64,000 nucleotides of DNA from Pseudomonadota bacterium. Lineage in GTDB: Bacteria; Pseudomonadota; Gammaproteobacteria; Burkholderiales; Thiobacillaceae. Both the position numbers and the translations under genes were made by a program. Within the stretch, counting starts at the first letter, position 1, and each line of letters begins with the position of its first letter. Below, piece after piece: positions 31,726-41,130 of the stretch. The stretch is from contig JAKADC010000003.1 of the NCBI GenBank assembly GCA_021820845.1, positions 186,001-250,000 on the forward strand. Reading direction: 5' to 3'. Under the pieces are notes generated by a model. That model worked only from the letters and a program-made list of their open reading frames with translations. It searched no databases and was not told where the DNA came from.

Positions 31726-33053
31726 GCGCGCATCCAGAGCTTGATCACATCCGCCGCCACGCGCGGATTCGCCAGAACCTGATTGCGAATCGCGTCGAGT
31801 TCGGCATCGAAATCGTCGATGCGCATCCCGTCGCCGCGCCCGCGCCGGAACCGGCGCCAGCCGCCGATGCCGAGTGCCAGCAGGAGCGCGGCGGCGACCC
31901 ATGCCAGCACCGGCATCGGCGACGGCGGCCGCACATCAGGCTGCGGTCGGACCGGCGCGGCCGGAGGCGCGACACGCGCCGGGCGGTCTGCGGCGGAGGT
32001 GTCGGCCGGCCGCTGCGGTGCCGCCGGCAGCGCGTAGACGTTCAAGGTGTCGCCGCGCGCCGGCTGCAGGGCCAGCGCCTCGCGAACGACTTCATCCGCC
32101 CGCGCCAGCTGGTCCGCGTTCGCGTCGAATCCAAGGATCACGACGGCGTTGAGGCGCTCGATGCGGCCCTCGGGCGTGTGCGTCGTGCGCACGGTTTTTT
32201 CCAGCGGATGCGCCTGGCCGCCGACGACGACGTTGCGCACCCGCTCCACCGTCTGCTCGACGTCGCTGTCCTCGAGCGTCGCGGTGACCTGCACGCTCAC
32301 GCGGTCCTTGCCGAGCCACGGCGTCAGGACCGCCAGTGCCCGCCGCGCGAGGTCCTGCTCCAGCGCCATCCGGCGCGTCTGCACCACCTCGGGCGCCGCG
32401 CCGCCGAGCACGATCCCGCGCGGATCCATCACCTGCACGTCCGGCCGCTTCATGCGCGGCACGCTCGCCGCGACGAGGGTCTGGATCGTGGTGACCTGCT
32501 CGGTCGACAGCCGCGCGCCCGGACGCAGGCGCACCAGCACCGCAGCCGTGGCCGGCGGCGCGTCGCGCAGGAAGGGCGAGACCTTGGGCAAGGCGAGATG
32601 GACGCGCGCCAACTCGACCGCTTCGAGCGACTGGATCGAGCGCGCCAGATCGGCTTCGAGCGCGTGCTGATAGCGCTGGCGCTCCTCCAGCGACGACGCG
32701 CCGAAGTGCGGCGCGCGGTCGGCCTCGTCCTGCACGTCGGCGTCGGATCGGGGCAGCCCGCGCGCCGCGAGGCGATAGCGGGCGACGTGCAGCTTGTCGG
32801 CCGGCACTTCGATCGCGCCGTCAGCCGCGGCCAGGCGATACGGAATGTTGAGCTGGTCGAGCGCGGCGATGACCTCGCCTCCCGCCCGATCGGAAAGGTG
32901 CGGATAGAGCACGCGATAGATCGGCGGGTTCGACCACAGGTAGGCCGCGCCGAGCGCCGCGAGCGGCAGCAATACGAGCAGGGCAAGCGTCGCGCGGCGC
33001 AGCGGGCTCGCTTCCGCGATCAGGTCGCGGAGGCTGCTCAGCCAACCCGGCAC
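31722..33053 (-). CDS. fliF: FliF MS-ring protein (short form)
   Basis: 443 residues versus about 550-570 for typical FliF. It has an N-terminal helix (RRATLALLVLLPLAALGAAY), ring-building motifs of the YscJ/FliF domain (YRVLYPHLSDRAGGEVIAAL; RVHLALPKVSPFLRD), a shortened RBM3/collar region, a second helix near residue 375, and an intact FliG-binding tail ([15 protein letters not shown]). The start is GTG with GAGGGG ahead. It opens the leftward fliF-G-H-I-J-X-O-P-Q-R cluster; fliE is not found upstream. Confidence 0.92.
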   Translation of the reverse strand: MPGWLSSLRDLIAEASPLRRATLALLVLLPLAALGAAYLWSNPPIYRVLYPHLSDRAGGEVIAALDQLNIPYRLAAADGAIEVPADKLHVARYRLAARGLPRSDADVQDEADRAPHFGASSLEERQRYQHALEADLARSIQSLEAVELARVHLALPKVSPFLRDAPPATAAVLVRLRPGARLSTEQVTTIQTLVAASVPRMKRPDVQVMDPRGIVLGGAAPEVVQTRRMALEQDLARRALAVLTPWLGKDRVSVQVTATLEDSDVEQTVERVRNVVVGGQAHPLEKTVRTTHTPEGRIERLNAVVILGFDANADQLARADEVVREALALQPARGDTLNVYALPAAPQRPADTSAADRPARVAPPAAPVRPQPDVRPPSPMPVLAWVAAALLLALGIGGWRRFRRGRGDGMRIDDFDAELDAIRNQVLANPRVAADVIKLWMRA

Positions 33054-33122
33054 CGGAGGCCCCTCGTCTGCGTGGTCGGCGCTAGCTGCATCGCGTTGAT
33101 GGGTTGGGTAGTCACATGGCGA

Positions 33123-33575
33123 TTATAACCAGTCGGGCGCGGCGACCGCGCGCAATACCACCTGCAATTGCCCCGCGCGCTCGCGGCTCTGGAACCACCA
33201 GATCGCGCCCTTCTTCACCGCCAGGTCGCCCGGCTGTCCCGCCAGCAACCGCATCGCGACGCGACCCAGAGTTGGCTGATGCCCGACGATCAGAACCGGG
33301 TAGGCCGCGTCGGGCCATCCCGCGACGGTCAGCACGTCTTCGACGCTTGCCCCCGGCGCCAGCGCCGGAACCTGCCGGTAGCCGCGTCCGAGCGCCCGCG
33401 CCGTTTCCAGCGTGCGGACGGCAGGGCTGACCAGGATCTGGACGTCCTGCGCGAGCCGGGGCGTGAGCCAATCTGCCATGCGCGCCGCCTGCTTGCGGCC
33501 CTTGTCGGTGAGTGCGCGATCGAGATCGGGGGCCGTGTCGGCGGCCTCGGCGTGTCGCCACAAAATGAATTCCAT
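33123..33575 (-). CDS. sixA: Phosphohistidine phosphatase SixA
   Basis: 150-residue histidine phosphatase beginning MEFILWRHAEA (RHG-type motif with catalytic His) and with the second catalytic His in VLIVGHQPTLGR. SixA removes phosphate from histidines of phosphotransfer proteins such as PTSNtr or Arc-type HPt domains. It lies 76 bp downstream of the CYTH-CHAD gene and 69 bp upstream of fliF. A TATAAT at its stop codon could be part of a fliF promoter. Confidence 0.9.
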   Translation of the reverse strand: MEFILWRHAEAADTAPDLDRALTDKGRKQAARMADWLTPRLAQDVQILVSPAVRTLETARALGRGYRQVPALAPGASVEDVLTVAGWPDAAYPVLIVGHQPTLGRVAMRLLAGQPGDLAVKKGAIWWFQSRERAGQLQVVLRAVAAPDWL

Positions 33576-33651
33576 CGATTTTCCTCAAGTAAGGCCGGGG
33601 GTCCCGGCGCCCCTAAGATGACTCGCGCGCCGCCCTCCGGTTCATTCGGCG

Positions 33652-35220
33652 CTACCAGTACGGCTTCGAGCCGAGCAGCGCGCGCACCGGCCCGGCACCC
33701 TCGGCGCCGTCCATGTTCGCCCGTTGCGCCGCCAGCCAGCCGAGGACGAAGGCGCCCATCGGCCCGCTTTCGACCTGCGCCGCCGTCAGCAGGTCCGACG
33801 CGACGCGCGCATCGTTGAGCCGCCCGAGGCTTTCCTGGGCGTCGCGCAGCGCCGCCAGATAATGCGCCGGGCGTTGCGCGTGCCCGTCCTCGAAAAGCGT
33901 CTCGAAAAACTCCACCGCATACCGCTGGCGCTTGATCGCGATGCGCAGCGCATGGCGGCGCGCCGGTGCCAGCGCGGCGAAATCGCGGCCGCCGCGAACG
34001 ATCCGGCGGTGCCCTTTTTTCAACGCCCGCCGCGCCCACGCATCGAGCGGCGCGAGCTGGGTGAAGCGCTGCGCCGCCGGCACCGTCTCGCCGTCGGGAA
34101 GAAAGCGCCAGCCGTGGCGCAACAGCCAGCGGTGCATCGCCAGCAGCCACACGCCGGGGCGCGCCCTGCCCAGCGCCTCGCGCATCGCCGCCCGGACGTC
34201 CGCGCGATGCGCTTCCAGCGCCCGCATGCCATGCAGCCACGCGTCGGCAGCGGGGACATGCGGCGCGATCGGCGGCAGGGTTTCGCTGCACAGCACGTCC
34301 CAGTCCCGCGCCGGCCCCAGCGCCACGGCCAGTGCGCGCAGGCCGTCCAGCAGTTCCGGCGGCACCGGGCACGCCTTGCGAAAGAGCCGCAGGGCGGCGC
34401 GCAGCCGCCGCAAGGCGACGCGCGCCTGATGCACGTACTCGATGTCCTCCGACGCGAGTACGCCCGGCAGGTTGGTCTGGAACTGCGCCAGGCACGCCTG
34501 GACGATCGCGGCGAAGGCCTCCTCCACCCCCATGCCGTCGTCCAGCGCCACCGGTGCCGATTTGACAGGCTCGGCCGCGATGCCGCGCGCCAGACGCACG
34601 CCGCGCTCCGCCTTGCTGACATCGAACGGCAGGCCGTCGAACGCCACGGCCCATTCGAGCGCCAGCGCAAACAGCGCATCCGGCCGGCCGGACTTCAATT
34701 CGAGCTCGATCTCGCAAATCGGCGCGCTGCGTTCGCCGGCGCTGCTTTGGCTGGCGACCTCGCCGACGTCGAGCGCCACCTCGATCCGCGCGCCGCCCGC
34801 GCCTTTCAGCAGCCACGCCGTGCGTTCGAACCGCGTCTCGAATACCGGGACGACCCGGACGCGCAACGGCTCCGGCACCAGCGCGCGCGCCTCGGGAGGA
34901 AAGCGGCCCCAGTCGGGTTCCCCCCGGCTGACCGGCATTTCATATTCGACGCGCCGCGACAGCCCGCCCTGCCGCTCGCCCTCGGTCTTCAGCGTCTGCA
35001 GCCAGCGCGGACGTTGACCGGCGCCCTTCACGACGCGGCGCACGCGCAACGCGACGCCGTCGCCGCTGAGGGCAAAGTCCGGCGTGTCGAAATAACGCGT
35101 GACGAGGGTCTGGCGCTCCGGCTGGCTGCGGCGCCGGGCCATCCGCTTGAGAAAGGCCGGGGCCTGCTGCGGCGGCAGCGCGAGCTTGAGCTCGATTTCC
35201 TCTGGCGGCGGAGTTGTCAT
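33652..35220 (-). CDS. CYTH-CHAD domain protein (inorganic triphosphatase-like)
   Basis: 522 residues. The N-terminal CYTH domain (residues about 8-205) has the signature EIELKL and the acidic/basic strands of triphosphate tunnel enzymes (TRYFDTPD; ICEIELELKSG). The C-terminal CHAD domain (about 230-505) is helical with conserved histidines (YVHQARVALRRLRAALRLF; HALRIAIKRQRYAVEFF). CHAD domains bind polyphosphate. The gene is divergent from ppk1 with only 64 bp between starts, supporting a polyphosphate-related role. The frame is open further upstream but overlaps ppk1. Confidence 0.92.
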   Translation of the reverse strand: MTTPPPEEIELKLALPPQQAPAFLKRMARRRSQPERQTLVTRYFDTPDFALSGDGVALRVRRVVKGAGQRPRWLQTLKTEGERQGGLSRRVEYEMPVSRGEPDWGRFPPEARALVPEPLRVRVVPVFETRFERTAWLLKGAGGARIEVALDVGEVASQSSAGERSAPICEIELELKSGRPDALFALALEWAVAFDGLPFDVSKAERGVRLARGIAAEPVKSAPVALDDGMGVEEAFAAIVQACLAQFQTNLPGVLASEDIEYVHQARVALRRLRAALRLFRKACPVPPELLDGLRALAVALGPARDWDVLCSETLPPIAPHVPAADAWLHGMRALEAHRADVRAAMREALGRARPGVWLLAMHRWLLRHGWRFLPDGETVPAAQRFTQLAPLDAWARRALKKGHRRIVRGGRDFAALAPARRHALRIAIKRQRYAVEFFETLFEDGHAQRPAHYLAALRDAQESLGRLNDARVASDLLTAAQVESGPMGAFVLGWLAAQRANMDGAEGAGPVRALLGSKPYW

Positions 35221-35284
35221 ATAAAAGTCATGTCGGGGTCGAGCGAGGCGTTTATCATTGAAGCACACCACGAATAAATCGATC

Positions 35285-37351
35285 ATGAACCTGTCCGGGC
35301 CCGACACCCTCATCAACCGCGAGCTCGGCATCCTCGCCTTCCAGAGCCGCGTGCTGGCCCAGGCCGCCGACCCGGGCACGCCCTTGCTGGAGCGGCTGCG
35401 CTTTCTGTGCATCGTGTCGAGCAACCTGGACGAATTCTTCGAGGTGCGCGTCGCCGGCCTGAAGGAACAGGTCCGCGCAAACTCCACCCAGTGCTCGCCC
35501 GACGGCATGACGCCGCGCCAGCAGTTCCGCGCGGTGTCCGACGCGGCGCATGCGCTGGTATTCCGGCAATACGAGCTGCTCAACAAGCACCTCATCCCCG
35601 AGCTGGCCGCGCACGGCATCCACTTCATCCGCCGCACCCGGTGGAACGAAGTCCAGGCGGCCTGGATACGCGAATATTTCTTCCGCGAGCTGATGCCGGT
35701 CCTGACGCCGGTGGGCCTCGACCCCGCGCACCCCTTCCCGCGCGTTCTCAACAAGAGCCTCAACTTCGCGGTCGAGCTGTCCGGGCGCGACGCCTTCGGC
35801 CGCAATTCCGGCGCCGCCGTGGTGCAGGCGCCGCGCTCGCTCCCGCGCGTCATTCGCCTGCCGGAAGAAATCGCCGGCGGCGAGTACGGCTTCGTCTTCC
35901 TGTCGTCGATCCTGCACGCCCACGTCGGCGAGCTGTTCGCCGGCATGACGGTGCAGGGCTGCTACCAGTTTCGCGTCACCCGCAATTCGGACCTGTTCGT
36001 CGACGAGGAGGAAACCAAGAACCTGCGCCAGGCGCTGCAGGGCGAGCTGCCGCAGCGGCACTTCGGCGCGGCGGTCCGCCTGGAAGTGGCGGACAACTGC
36101 TCGGAGGCGATGGCGGCATTTCTGCTGACGCAGTTCGAACTCGACGCAGACGACCTCTACCAGGAACAGGGCCCGGTGAATCTCGTGCGCCTGATGCAGG
36201 TGCCCGACTGGGTCGACCGTCCCGACCTCAAGTTCGAGCCCTTCGTTCCCGCCCTGCCCGCCCGGCTCGCCAAGGACGACGACATCTTCGCGCAGATCCG
36301 CAAGGGCGACATCCTGCTGCACCATCCCTTCGAATCGTTCCAGCCGGTGATCGATTTCATCGAGCAGGCCGCCGCCGATCCGCTCGTCGTCGCCATCCGG
36401 CAGACCGTCTACCGCACCGGCACCGATTCCAAGCTGATGCAGGCGCTGATCAATGCCGCCCAGTCGGGCAAGGAAGTCACCGTGGTGGTCGAGCTGATGG
36501 CGCGTTTCGACGAGGAGGCCAACATCAACTGGGCCGCCAGGCTGGAAGAAGTCGGCGCCCATGTCGTCTACGGCGTGGTCGGCCACAAGACCCACGCCAA
36601 GCTGGCGCTCGTCATCCGCCGCGAGGAAGGCGAACTGCGCCGCTACGCGCATCTCGGCACCGGCAACTACCACGCCCGCACCGCCCGGATGTACACGGAC
36701 TTCGGCCTGCTGACGGCGGACAAAGCCATCACCGCGGACGTCGCCAGCCTGTTCATCGAGATCACCGGACTCGGCAAGGCGGGGAAGCTCCAGCGCCTGT
36801 GGCAGGCGCCCTTCACCCTGCACGGCGAAGTCGTCGCAGCGATCAACCACGAGGCCGAACTCGCCGCCGCCGGCAAGCCTGCCGCCATCATCGCCAAGAT
36901 GAACGCCCTGCTCGAGCCGCAGGTGATCGCCGCGCTCTACGCCGCCTCGCAGGCGGGCGTGAAGATCGACCTCGTCGTGCGCGGGGTGTGCGCGCTCCGG
37001 CCCGGCATCCCCGGCCTGTCCGACCATATCCGCGTGCGCTCGATCGTGGGGCGCTTCCTCGAGCACACGCGCATCTTCTATTTCAGGAACGGCGGCGACG
37101 CGCGGGTCTTCCTGTCGTCGGCCGACTGGATGGACCGCAACTTCTTCCGCCGCATCGAAACGGCTTTCCCCATCCTCAACCCCAAGCTGAAGAAACGCGT
37201 GATCGCCGAGGGCCTGAAACCCTATCTGCGCGACAACGTGCAGGCCTGGGACATGCATGCCGACGGCAGCTATCGCCACCGCGCCAAGCGCAAGGCCAAG
37301 GCCTACAGCGCGCAGGTCGAACTGCTGGCGCTGCTGACGAAGGAGAAATGA
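35285..37351 (+). CDS. ppk1: Polyphosphate kinase 1
   Basis: Reversible transfer of ATP gamma-phosphate to polyphosphate. 688 residues. N-terminal domain LINRELGILAFQSRVLAQA and FLCIVSSNLDEFFEVRVAGL; phospholipase-D-like catalytic domains with the phosphorylated histidine region VVGHKTHAKLALV, the LGTGNYH loop and C-terminal RNFFRRIE. The first ATG with a family-like N-terminus is used; an in-frame TTG nine codons earlier (35258) is an alternative. It is divergent from the CYTH-CHAD gene. Confidence 0.96.
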   Translation: MNLSGPDTLINRELGILAFQSRVLAQAADPGTPLLERLRFLCIVSSNLDEFFEVRVAGLKEQVRANSTQCSPDGMTPRQQFRAVSDAAHALVFRQYELLNKHLIPELAAHGIHFIRRTRWNEVQAAWIREYFFRELMPVLTPVGLDPAHPFPRVLNKSLNFAVELSGRDAFGRNSGAAVVQAPRSLPRVIRLPEEIAGGEYGFVFLSSILHAHVGELFAGMTVQGCYQFRVTRNSDLFVDEEETKNLRQALQGELPQRHFGAAVRLEVADNCSEAMAAFLLTQFELDADDLYQEQGPVNLVRLMQVPDWVDRPDLKFEPFVPALPARLAKDDDIFAQIRKGDILLHHPFESFQPVIDFIEQAAADPLVVAIRQTVYRTGTDSKLMQALINAAQSGKEVTVVVELMARFDEEANINWAARLEEVGAHVVYGVVGHKTHAKLALVIRREEGELRRYAHLGTGNYHARTARMYTDFGLLTADKAITADVASLFIEITGLGKAGKLQRLWQAPFTLHGEVVAAINHEAELAAAGKPAAIIAKMNALLEPQVIAALYAASQAGVKIDLVVRGVCALRPGIPGLSDHIRVRSIVGRFLEHTRIFYFRNGGDARVFLSSADWMDRNFFRRIETAFPILNPKLKKRVIAEGLKPYLRDNVQAWDMHADGSYRHRAKRKAKAYSAQVELLALLTKEK

Positions 37352-37375
37352 AAAGCCCGGCCGCGTGGCCGGGCT
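37350..37375. terminator. Bidirectional hairpin terminator between ppk1 and the lipoprotein gene
   Basis: A perfect 9-bp stem (AGCCCGGCC at 37354-37362 pairing with 37367-37375) with a GCGT loop lies at the ppk1 stop. On the minus strand it is followed by TTTT, so it best terminates the leftward lipoprotein gene; on the plus strand there is no T tract. Confidence 0.75.
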
Positions 37376-37407
37376 GATCGCGATTCGGGCGAGTGAAGGG
37401 ACGCCGT

Positions 37408-38289
37408 CTAGTCGCCGGGCTGCGGCTGCGTGTCGCGGCGCCGCACCCCGTCCTGCCCGCTGTCATCGCGTCCCTTGCCGCGTCCGTCGGCTTTTCCGTT
37501 CTGCTTTTGGTCGCCCCGCCGGCCGTCGTTCGTGTCGCGCCCGCGTTGCTGCGGCGTCGGCCGCGTCTCCGCTCCGCGACGGACCGGCTCCCCCGCTTGC
37601 CCCGCAGGCGCACCACGTCCGTCGCGCACCGCAGGCTGCGCGGGCCGCAGCGGCGGCACTTCGCGCATGCGCTCCTGCATCATCGTCGGCCCCTGAGCGG
37701 GCCGCGGTCCCATGTCCGGCTGCTGCATGCGCTCGCGCCCATAGGCCGGCGGCTGCGGACGTTCCTGTTCCCGCTCGTAGGCGGGCGGCATCGGCCGCGC
37801 GCCGCTGCCGTACCCCTGCTGAGGAGACGGCGGCCGGTCGGTCCCATTCCGGCGGACATCGCGGGGCGTCACGACACGCTGATAGGAAAACCGGCTGCGC
37901 ACCTGGGACGGCAACGGACGCGCCCGTCGATCATCGTCCACATACTGGGGAACGTCGTTGATATAGACGATGCGCGAGAGCGGATAGCCGTCGCGCACCT
38001 CGGTGTCGCGGCCGAATCGCGGCGGCAGCGAGCGCGTCCACGACGAGTCGCGGAAGTGGCTGCGCAGGCGCGGCGGGATCGGATGCGCATAGCGGTAGTC
38101 GTCGACATACCAGGGGTCGCCGTCGATATAGATGATCTGGACGTAGTAATAGCCGTCGTAGGCGTCCGTGTCGCGGTAGACCGGATAGCCCGGCCCGTAC
38201 ATTCCGTCGTCGTACACATCCGGCGCAACGGTACAGCCGGTCGCCAGCGCGGCCAGACCGGCCGCGAACATCAACCTGCGAAGATTCAT
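37408..38289 (-). CDS. Proline/arginine/glutamine-rich lipoprotein of unknown function
   Basis: 293 residues. The lipoprotein signal ends in LATGC; a very good ribosome site (GGGAGGAAAAG) fixes the ATG. Residues about 20-140 are Tyr/Asp-rich with two related segments (YYYVQIIYIDGDPWYVDDYRY; SRIVYINDVPQYVDDDRRA) that look like an internal repeat. The rest is low-complexity Pro/Arg/Gln/Gly sequence, probably disordered. I do not recognise a characterised family. Confidence 0.75.
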   Translation of the reverse strand: MNLRRLMFAAGLAALATGCTVAPDVYDDGMYGPGYPVYRDTDAYDGYYYVQIIYIDGDPWYVDDYRYAHPIPPRLRSHFRDSSWTRSLPPRFGRDTEVRDGYPLSRIVYINDVPQYVDDDRRARPLPSQVRSRFSYQRVVTPRDVRRNGTDRPPSPQQGYGSGARPMPPAYEREQERPQPPAYGRERMQQPDMGPRPAQGPTMMQERMREVPPLRPAQPAVRDGRGAPAGQAGEPVRRGAETRPTPQQRGRDTNDGRRGDQKQNGKADGRGKGRDDSGQDGVRRRDTQPQPGD

Positions 38290-38381
38290 CTTTTCCTCCC
38301 AATGCAGTGTCCGTGGCGGGACACGCTGCCTGACATTCCCGAGCTTGCCAACGGCCAGTTTAACGACATTCTCCCGCGATA

Positions 38382-38410
38382 CTTGAAATCGGCTGCCTGC
38401 GCCCCCACTT
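38382..38410 (+). promoter_or_regulatory. Sigma-32 (heat-shock) promoter for htpG
   Basis: CTTGAAA at 38382-38388, a 13-base spacer, then CCCCCACTT at 38402-38410. This matches the sigma-32 consensus (CTTGAAA, 11-16 bases, CCCCATnT) well and lies 40 bases before the htpG ATG, as expected for heat-induced htpG. Confidence 0.8.
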
Positions 38411-38449
38411 GCCGTTCCACCTTGTTTGTATGTCACGGGAGATCAAGGC

Positions 38450-40348
<1,899 letters not shown>

Positions 40349-40357
40349 GAAAACAAA

Positions 40358-40408
40358 AAGGCCGTTCGTGTTGAGCTTGTCGAAACACGAACGGCCTTAA
40401 CTGTTTTT
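40358..40408 (+). terminator. REP-like hairpin terminator after htpG
   Basis: Perfect 15-bp stem: 40358-40372 pairs with 40384-40398, with the 11-base loop GAGCTTGTCGA. A TTTTT tract follows at 40404-40408. The stem-loop with a GAGCTTGTCGA core resembles short palindromic REP-type elements dispersed in many high-GC proteobacteria. It begins 10 bases after the htpG stop. The 150 bp beyond it, up to 40560, contain no gene I can see. Confidence 0.8.
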
Positions 40409-40560
40409 ACTAAGCGCGACCGAGCAATCCGTCTCGCTTTGTTACGTCCAACCGCGTCACACCGTTGCGCCTGAACTTAAATGCTGTAATTCTTGGCTAT
40501 GTGTCCTGATCAACATGAAGCCTTTGCGGGCAGTTAGCTTTTCACGTTAGCGTTATCCAA

Positions 40561-41109
40561 ATGCCATCAATATCACTGCAAGTCTTTGAGCACGCAATTC
40601 AGGATGCCATCGATCTGCTAAATCATTTCGACAGCCTCAACAAGCAGCCCCCGCCGCCCGAAGCGGAAGTACTCAAACGCGCGAGCCTAGTTATGGCGTT
40701 AGCCGCGCTGGAAACCTATGTCGAAGATCGGATCAGAGAGGCGACAGACAGAGTAATTGGCGCCGGCTCGGGAGCCAATCGATTGGCAGATTTTTATAAG
40801 TCATCACTTGAAAATGACTTAAAGTATTTCCACACGCCAAGCACTGATCGAGTGAGGTCGATATTCGAGAAATATCTTAGCCTCGATGTAACGGAGGGTT
40901 GGCAGTGGAATCATTTTGATCCCGTGCGGGCACGCGCGGAGTTGAACAAAATCGCCAAGAAACGTGGCGACATAGCGCATAGATCTTGGCGCCCGTTAGC
41001 AGGGCAATCAACAAGTCACGCCGTCACTCGAGAGGATCTGCGGAAGCACATTCGGTTTATTAGAGACCTTGTCACTGCAACTGATTCTTTTCTAGAAAGT
41101 AAGCTCTAG
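40561..41109 (+). CDS. HEPN-domain protein, candidate RNase effector
   Basis: 182-residue all-helical protein. The C-terminal part carries KKRGDIAHRS, in which R135 and H140 form the Rx4H signature of catalytic HEPN ribonucleases; the helix ASLVMALAALETYVEDRIRE and the placement of the motif resemble the MAE_28990/RiboL-PSP HEPN group. Such proteins are toxins or effectors in conflict systems. No clear ribosome site precedes the ATG. Base composition is visibly lower in GC (43-55% in two 60-base lines counted) than the flanks. A protease gene follows after 21 bp. Family placement is from motif and fold only. Confidence 0.8.
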   Translation: MPSISLQVFEHAIQDAIDLLNHFDSLNKQPPPPEAEVLKRASLVMALAALETYVEDRIREATDRVIGAGSGANRLADFYKSSLENDLKYFHTPSTDRVRSIFEKYLSLDVTEGWQWNHFDPVRARAELNKIAKKRGDIAHRSWRPLAGQSTSHAVTREDLRKHIRFIRDLVTATDSFLESKL

Positions 41110-41130
41110 CCGTTCCTGTAGGAAGACGCT

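Noticed and set aside
33054-33122. Possible fliE upstream of fliF
   Set aside because: A short frame (about 25 codons) is open after an ATG near 33117, but it is far too short and lacks FliE-like sequence.
35255-37279. 674-codon open frame on the minus strand opposite ppk1
   Set aside because: Antisense of a clear ppk1; composition is that of a shadow.
40500-40560. Integron attC-like core (GTTAGC) ahead of the HEPN gene
   Set aside because: GTTAGC appears twice, but no imperfect attC hairpin is found at either end of the HEPN-protease pair and no integrase is present.
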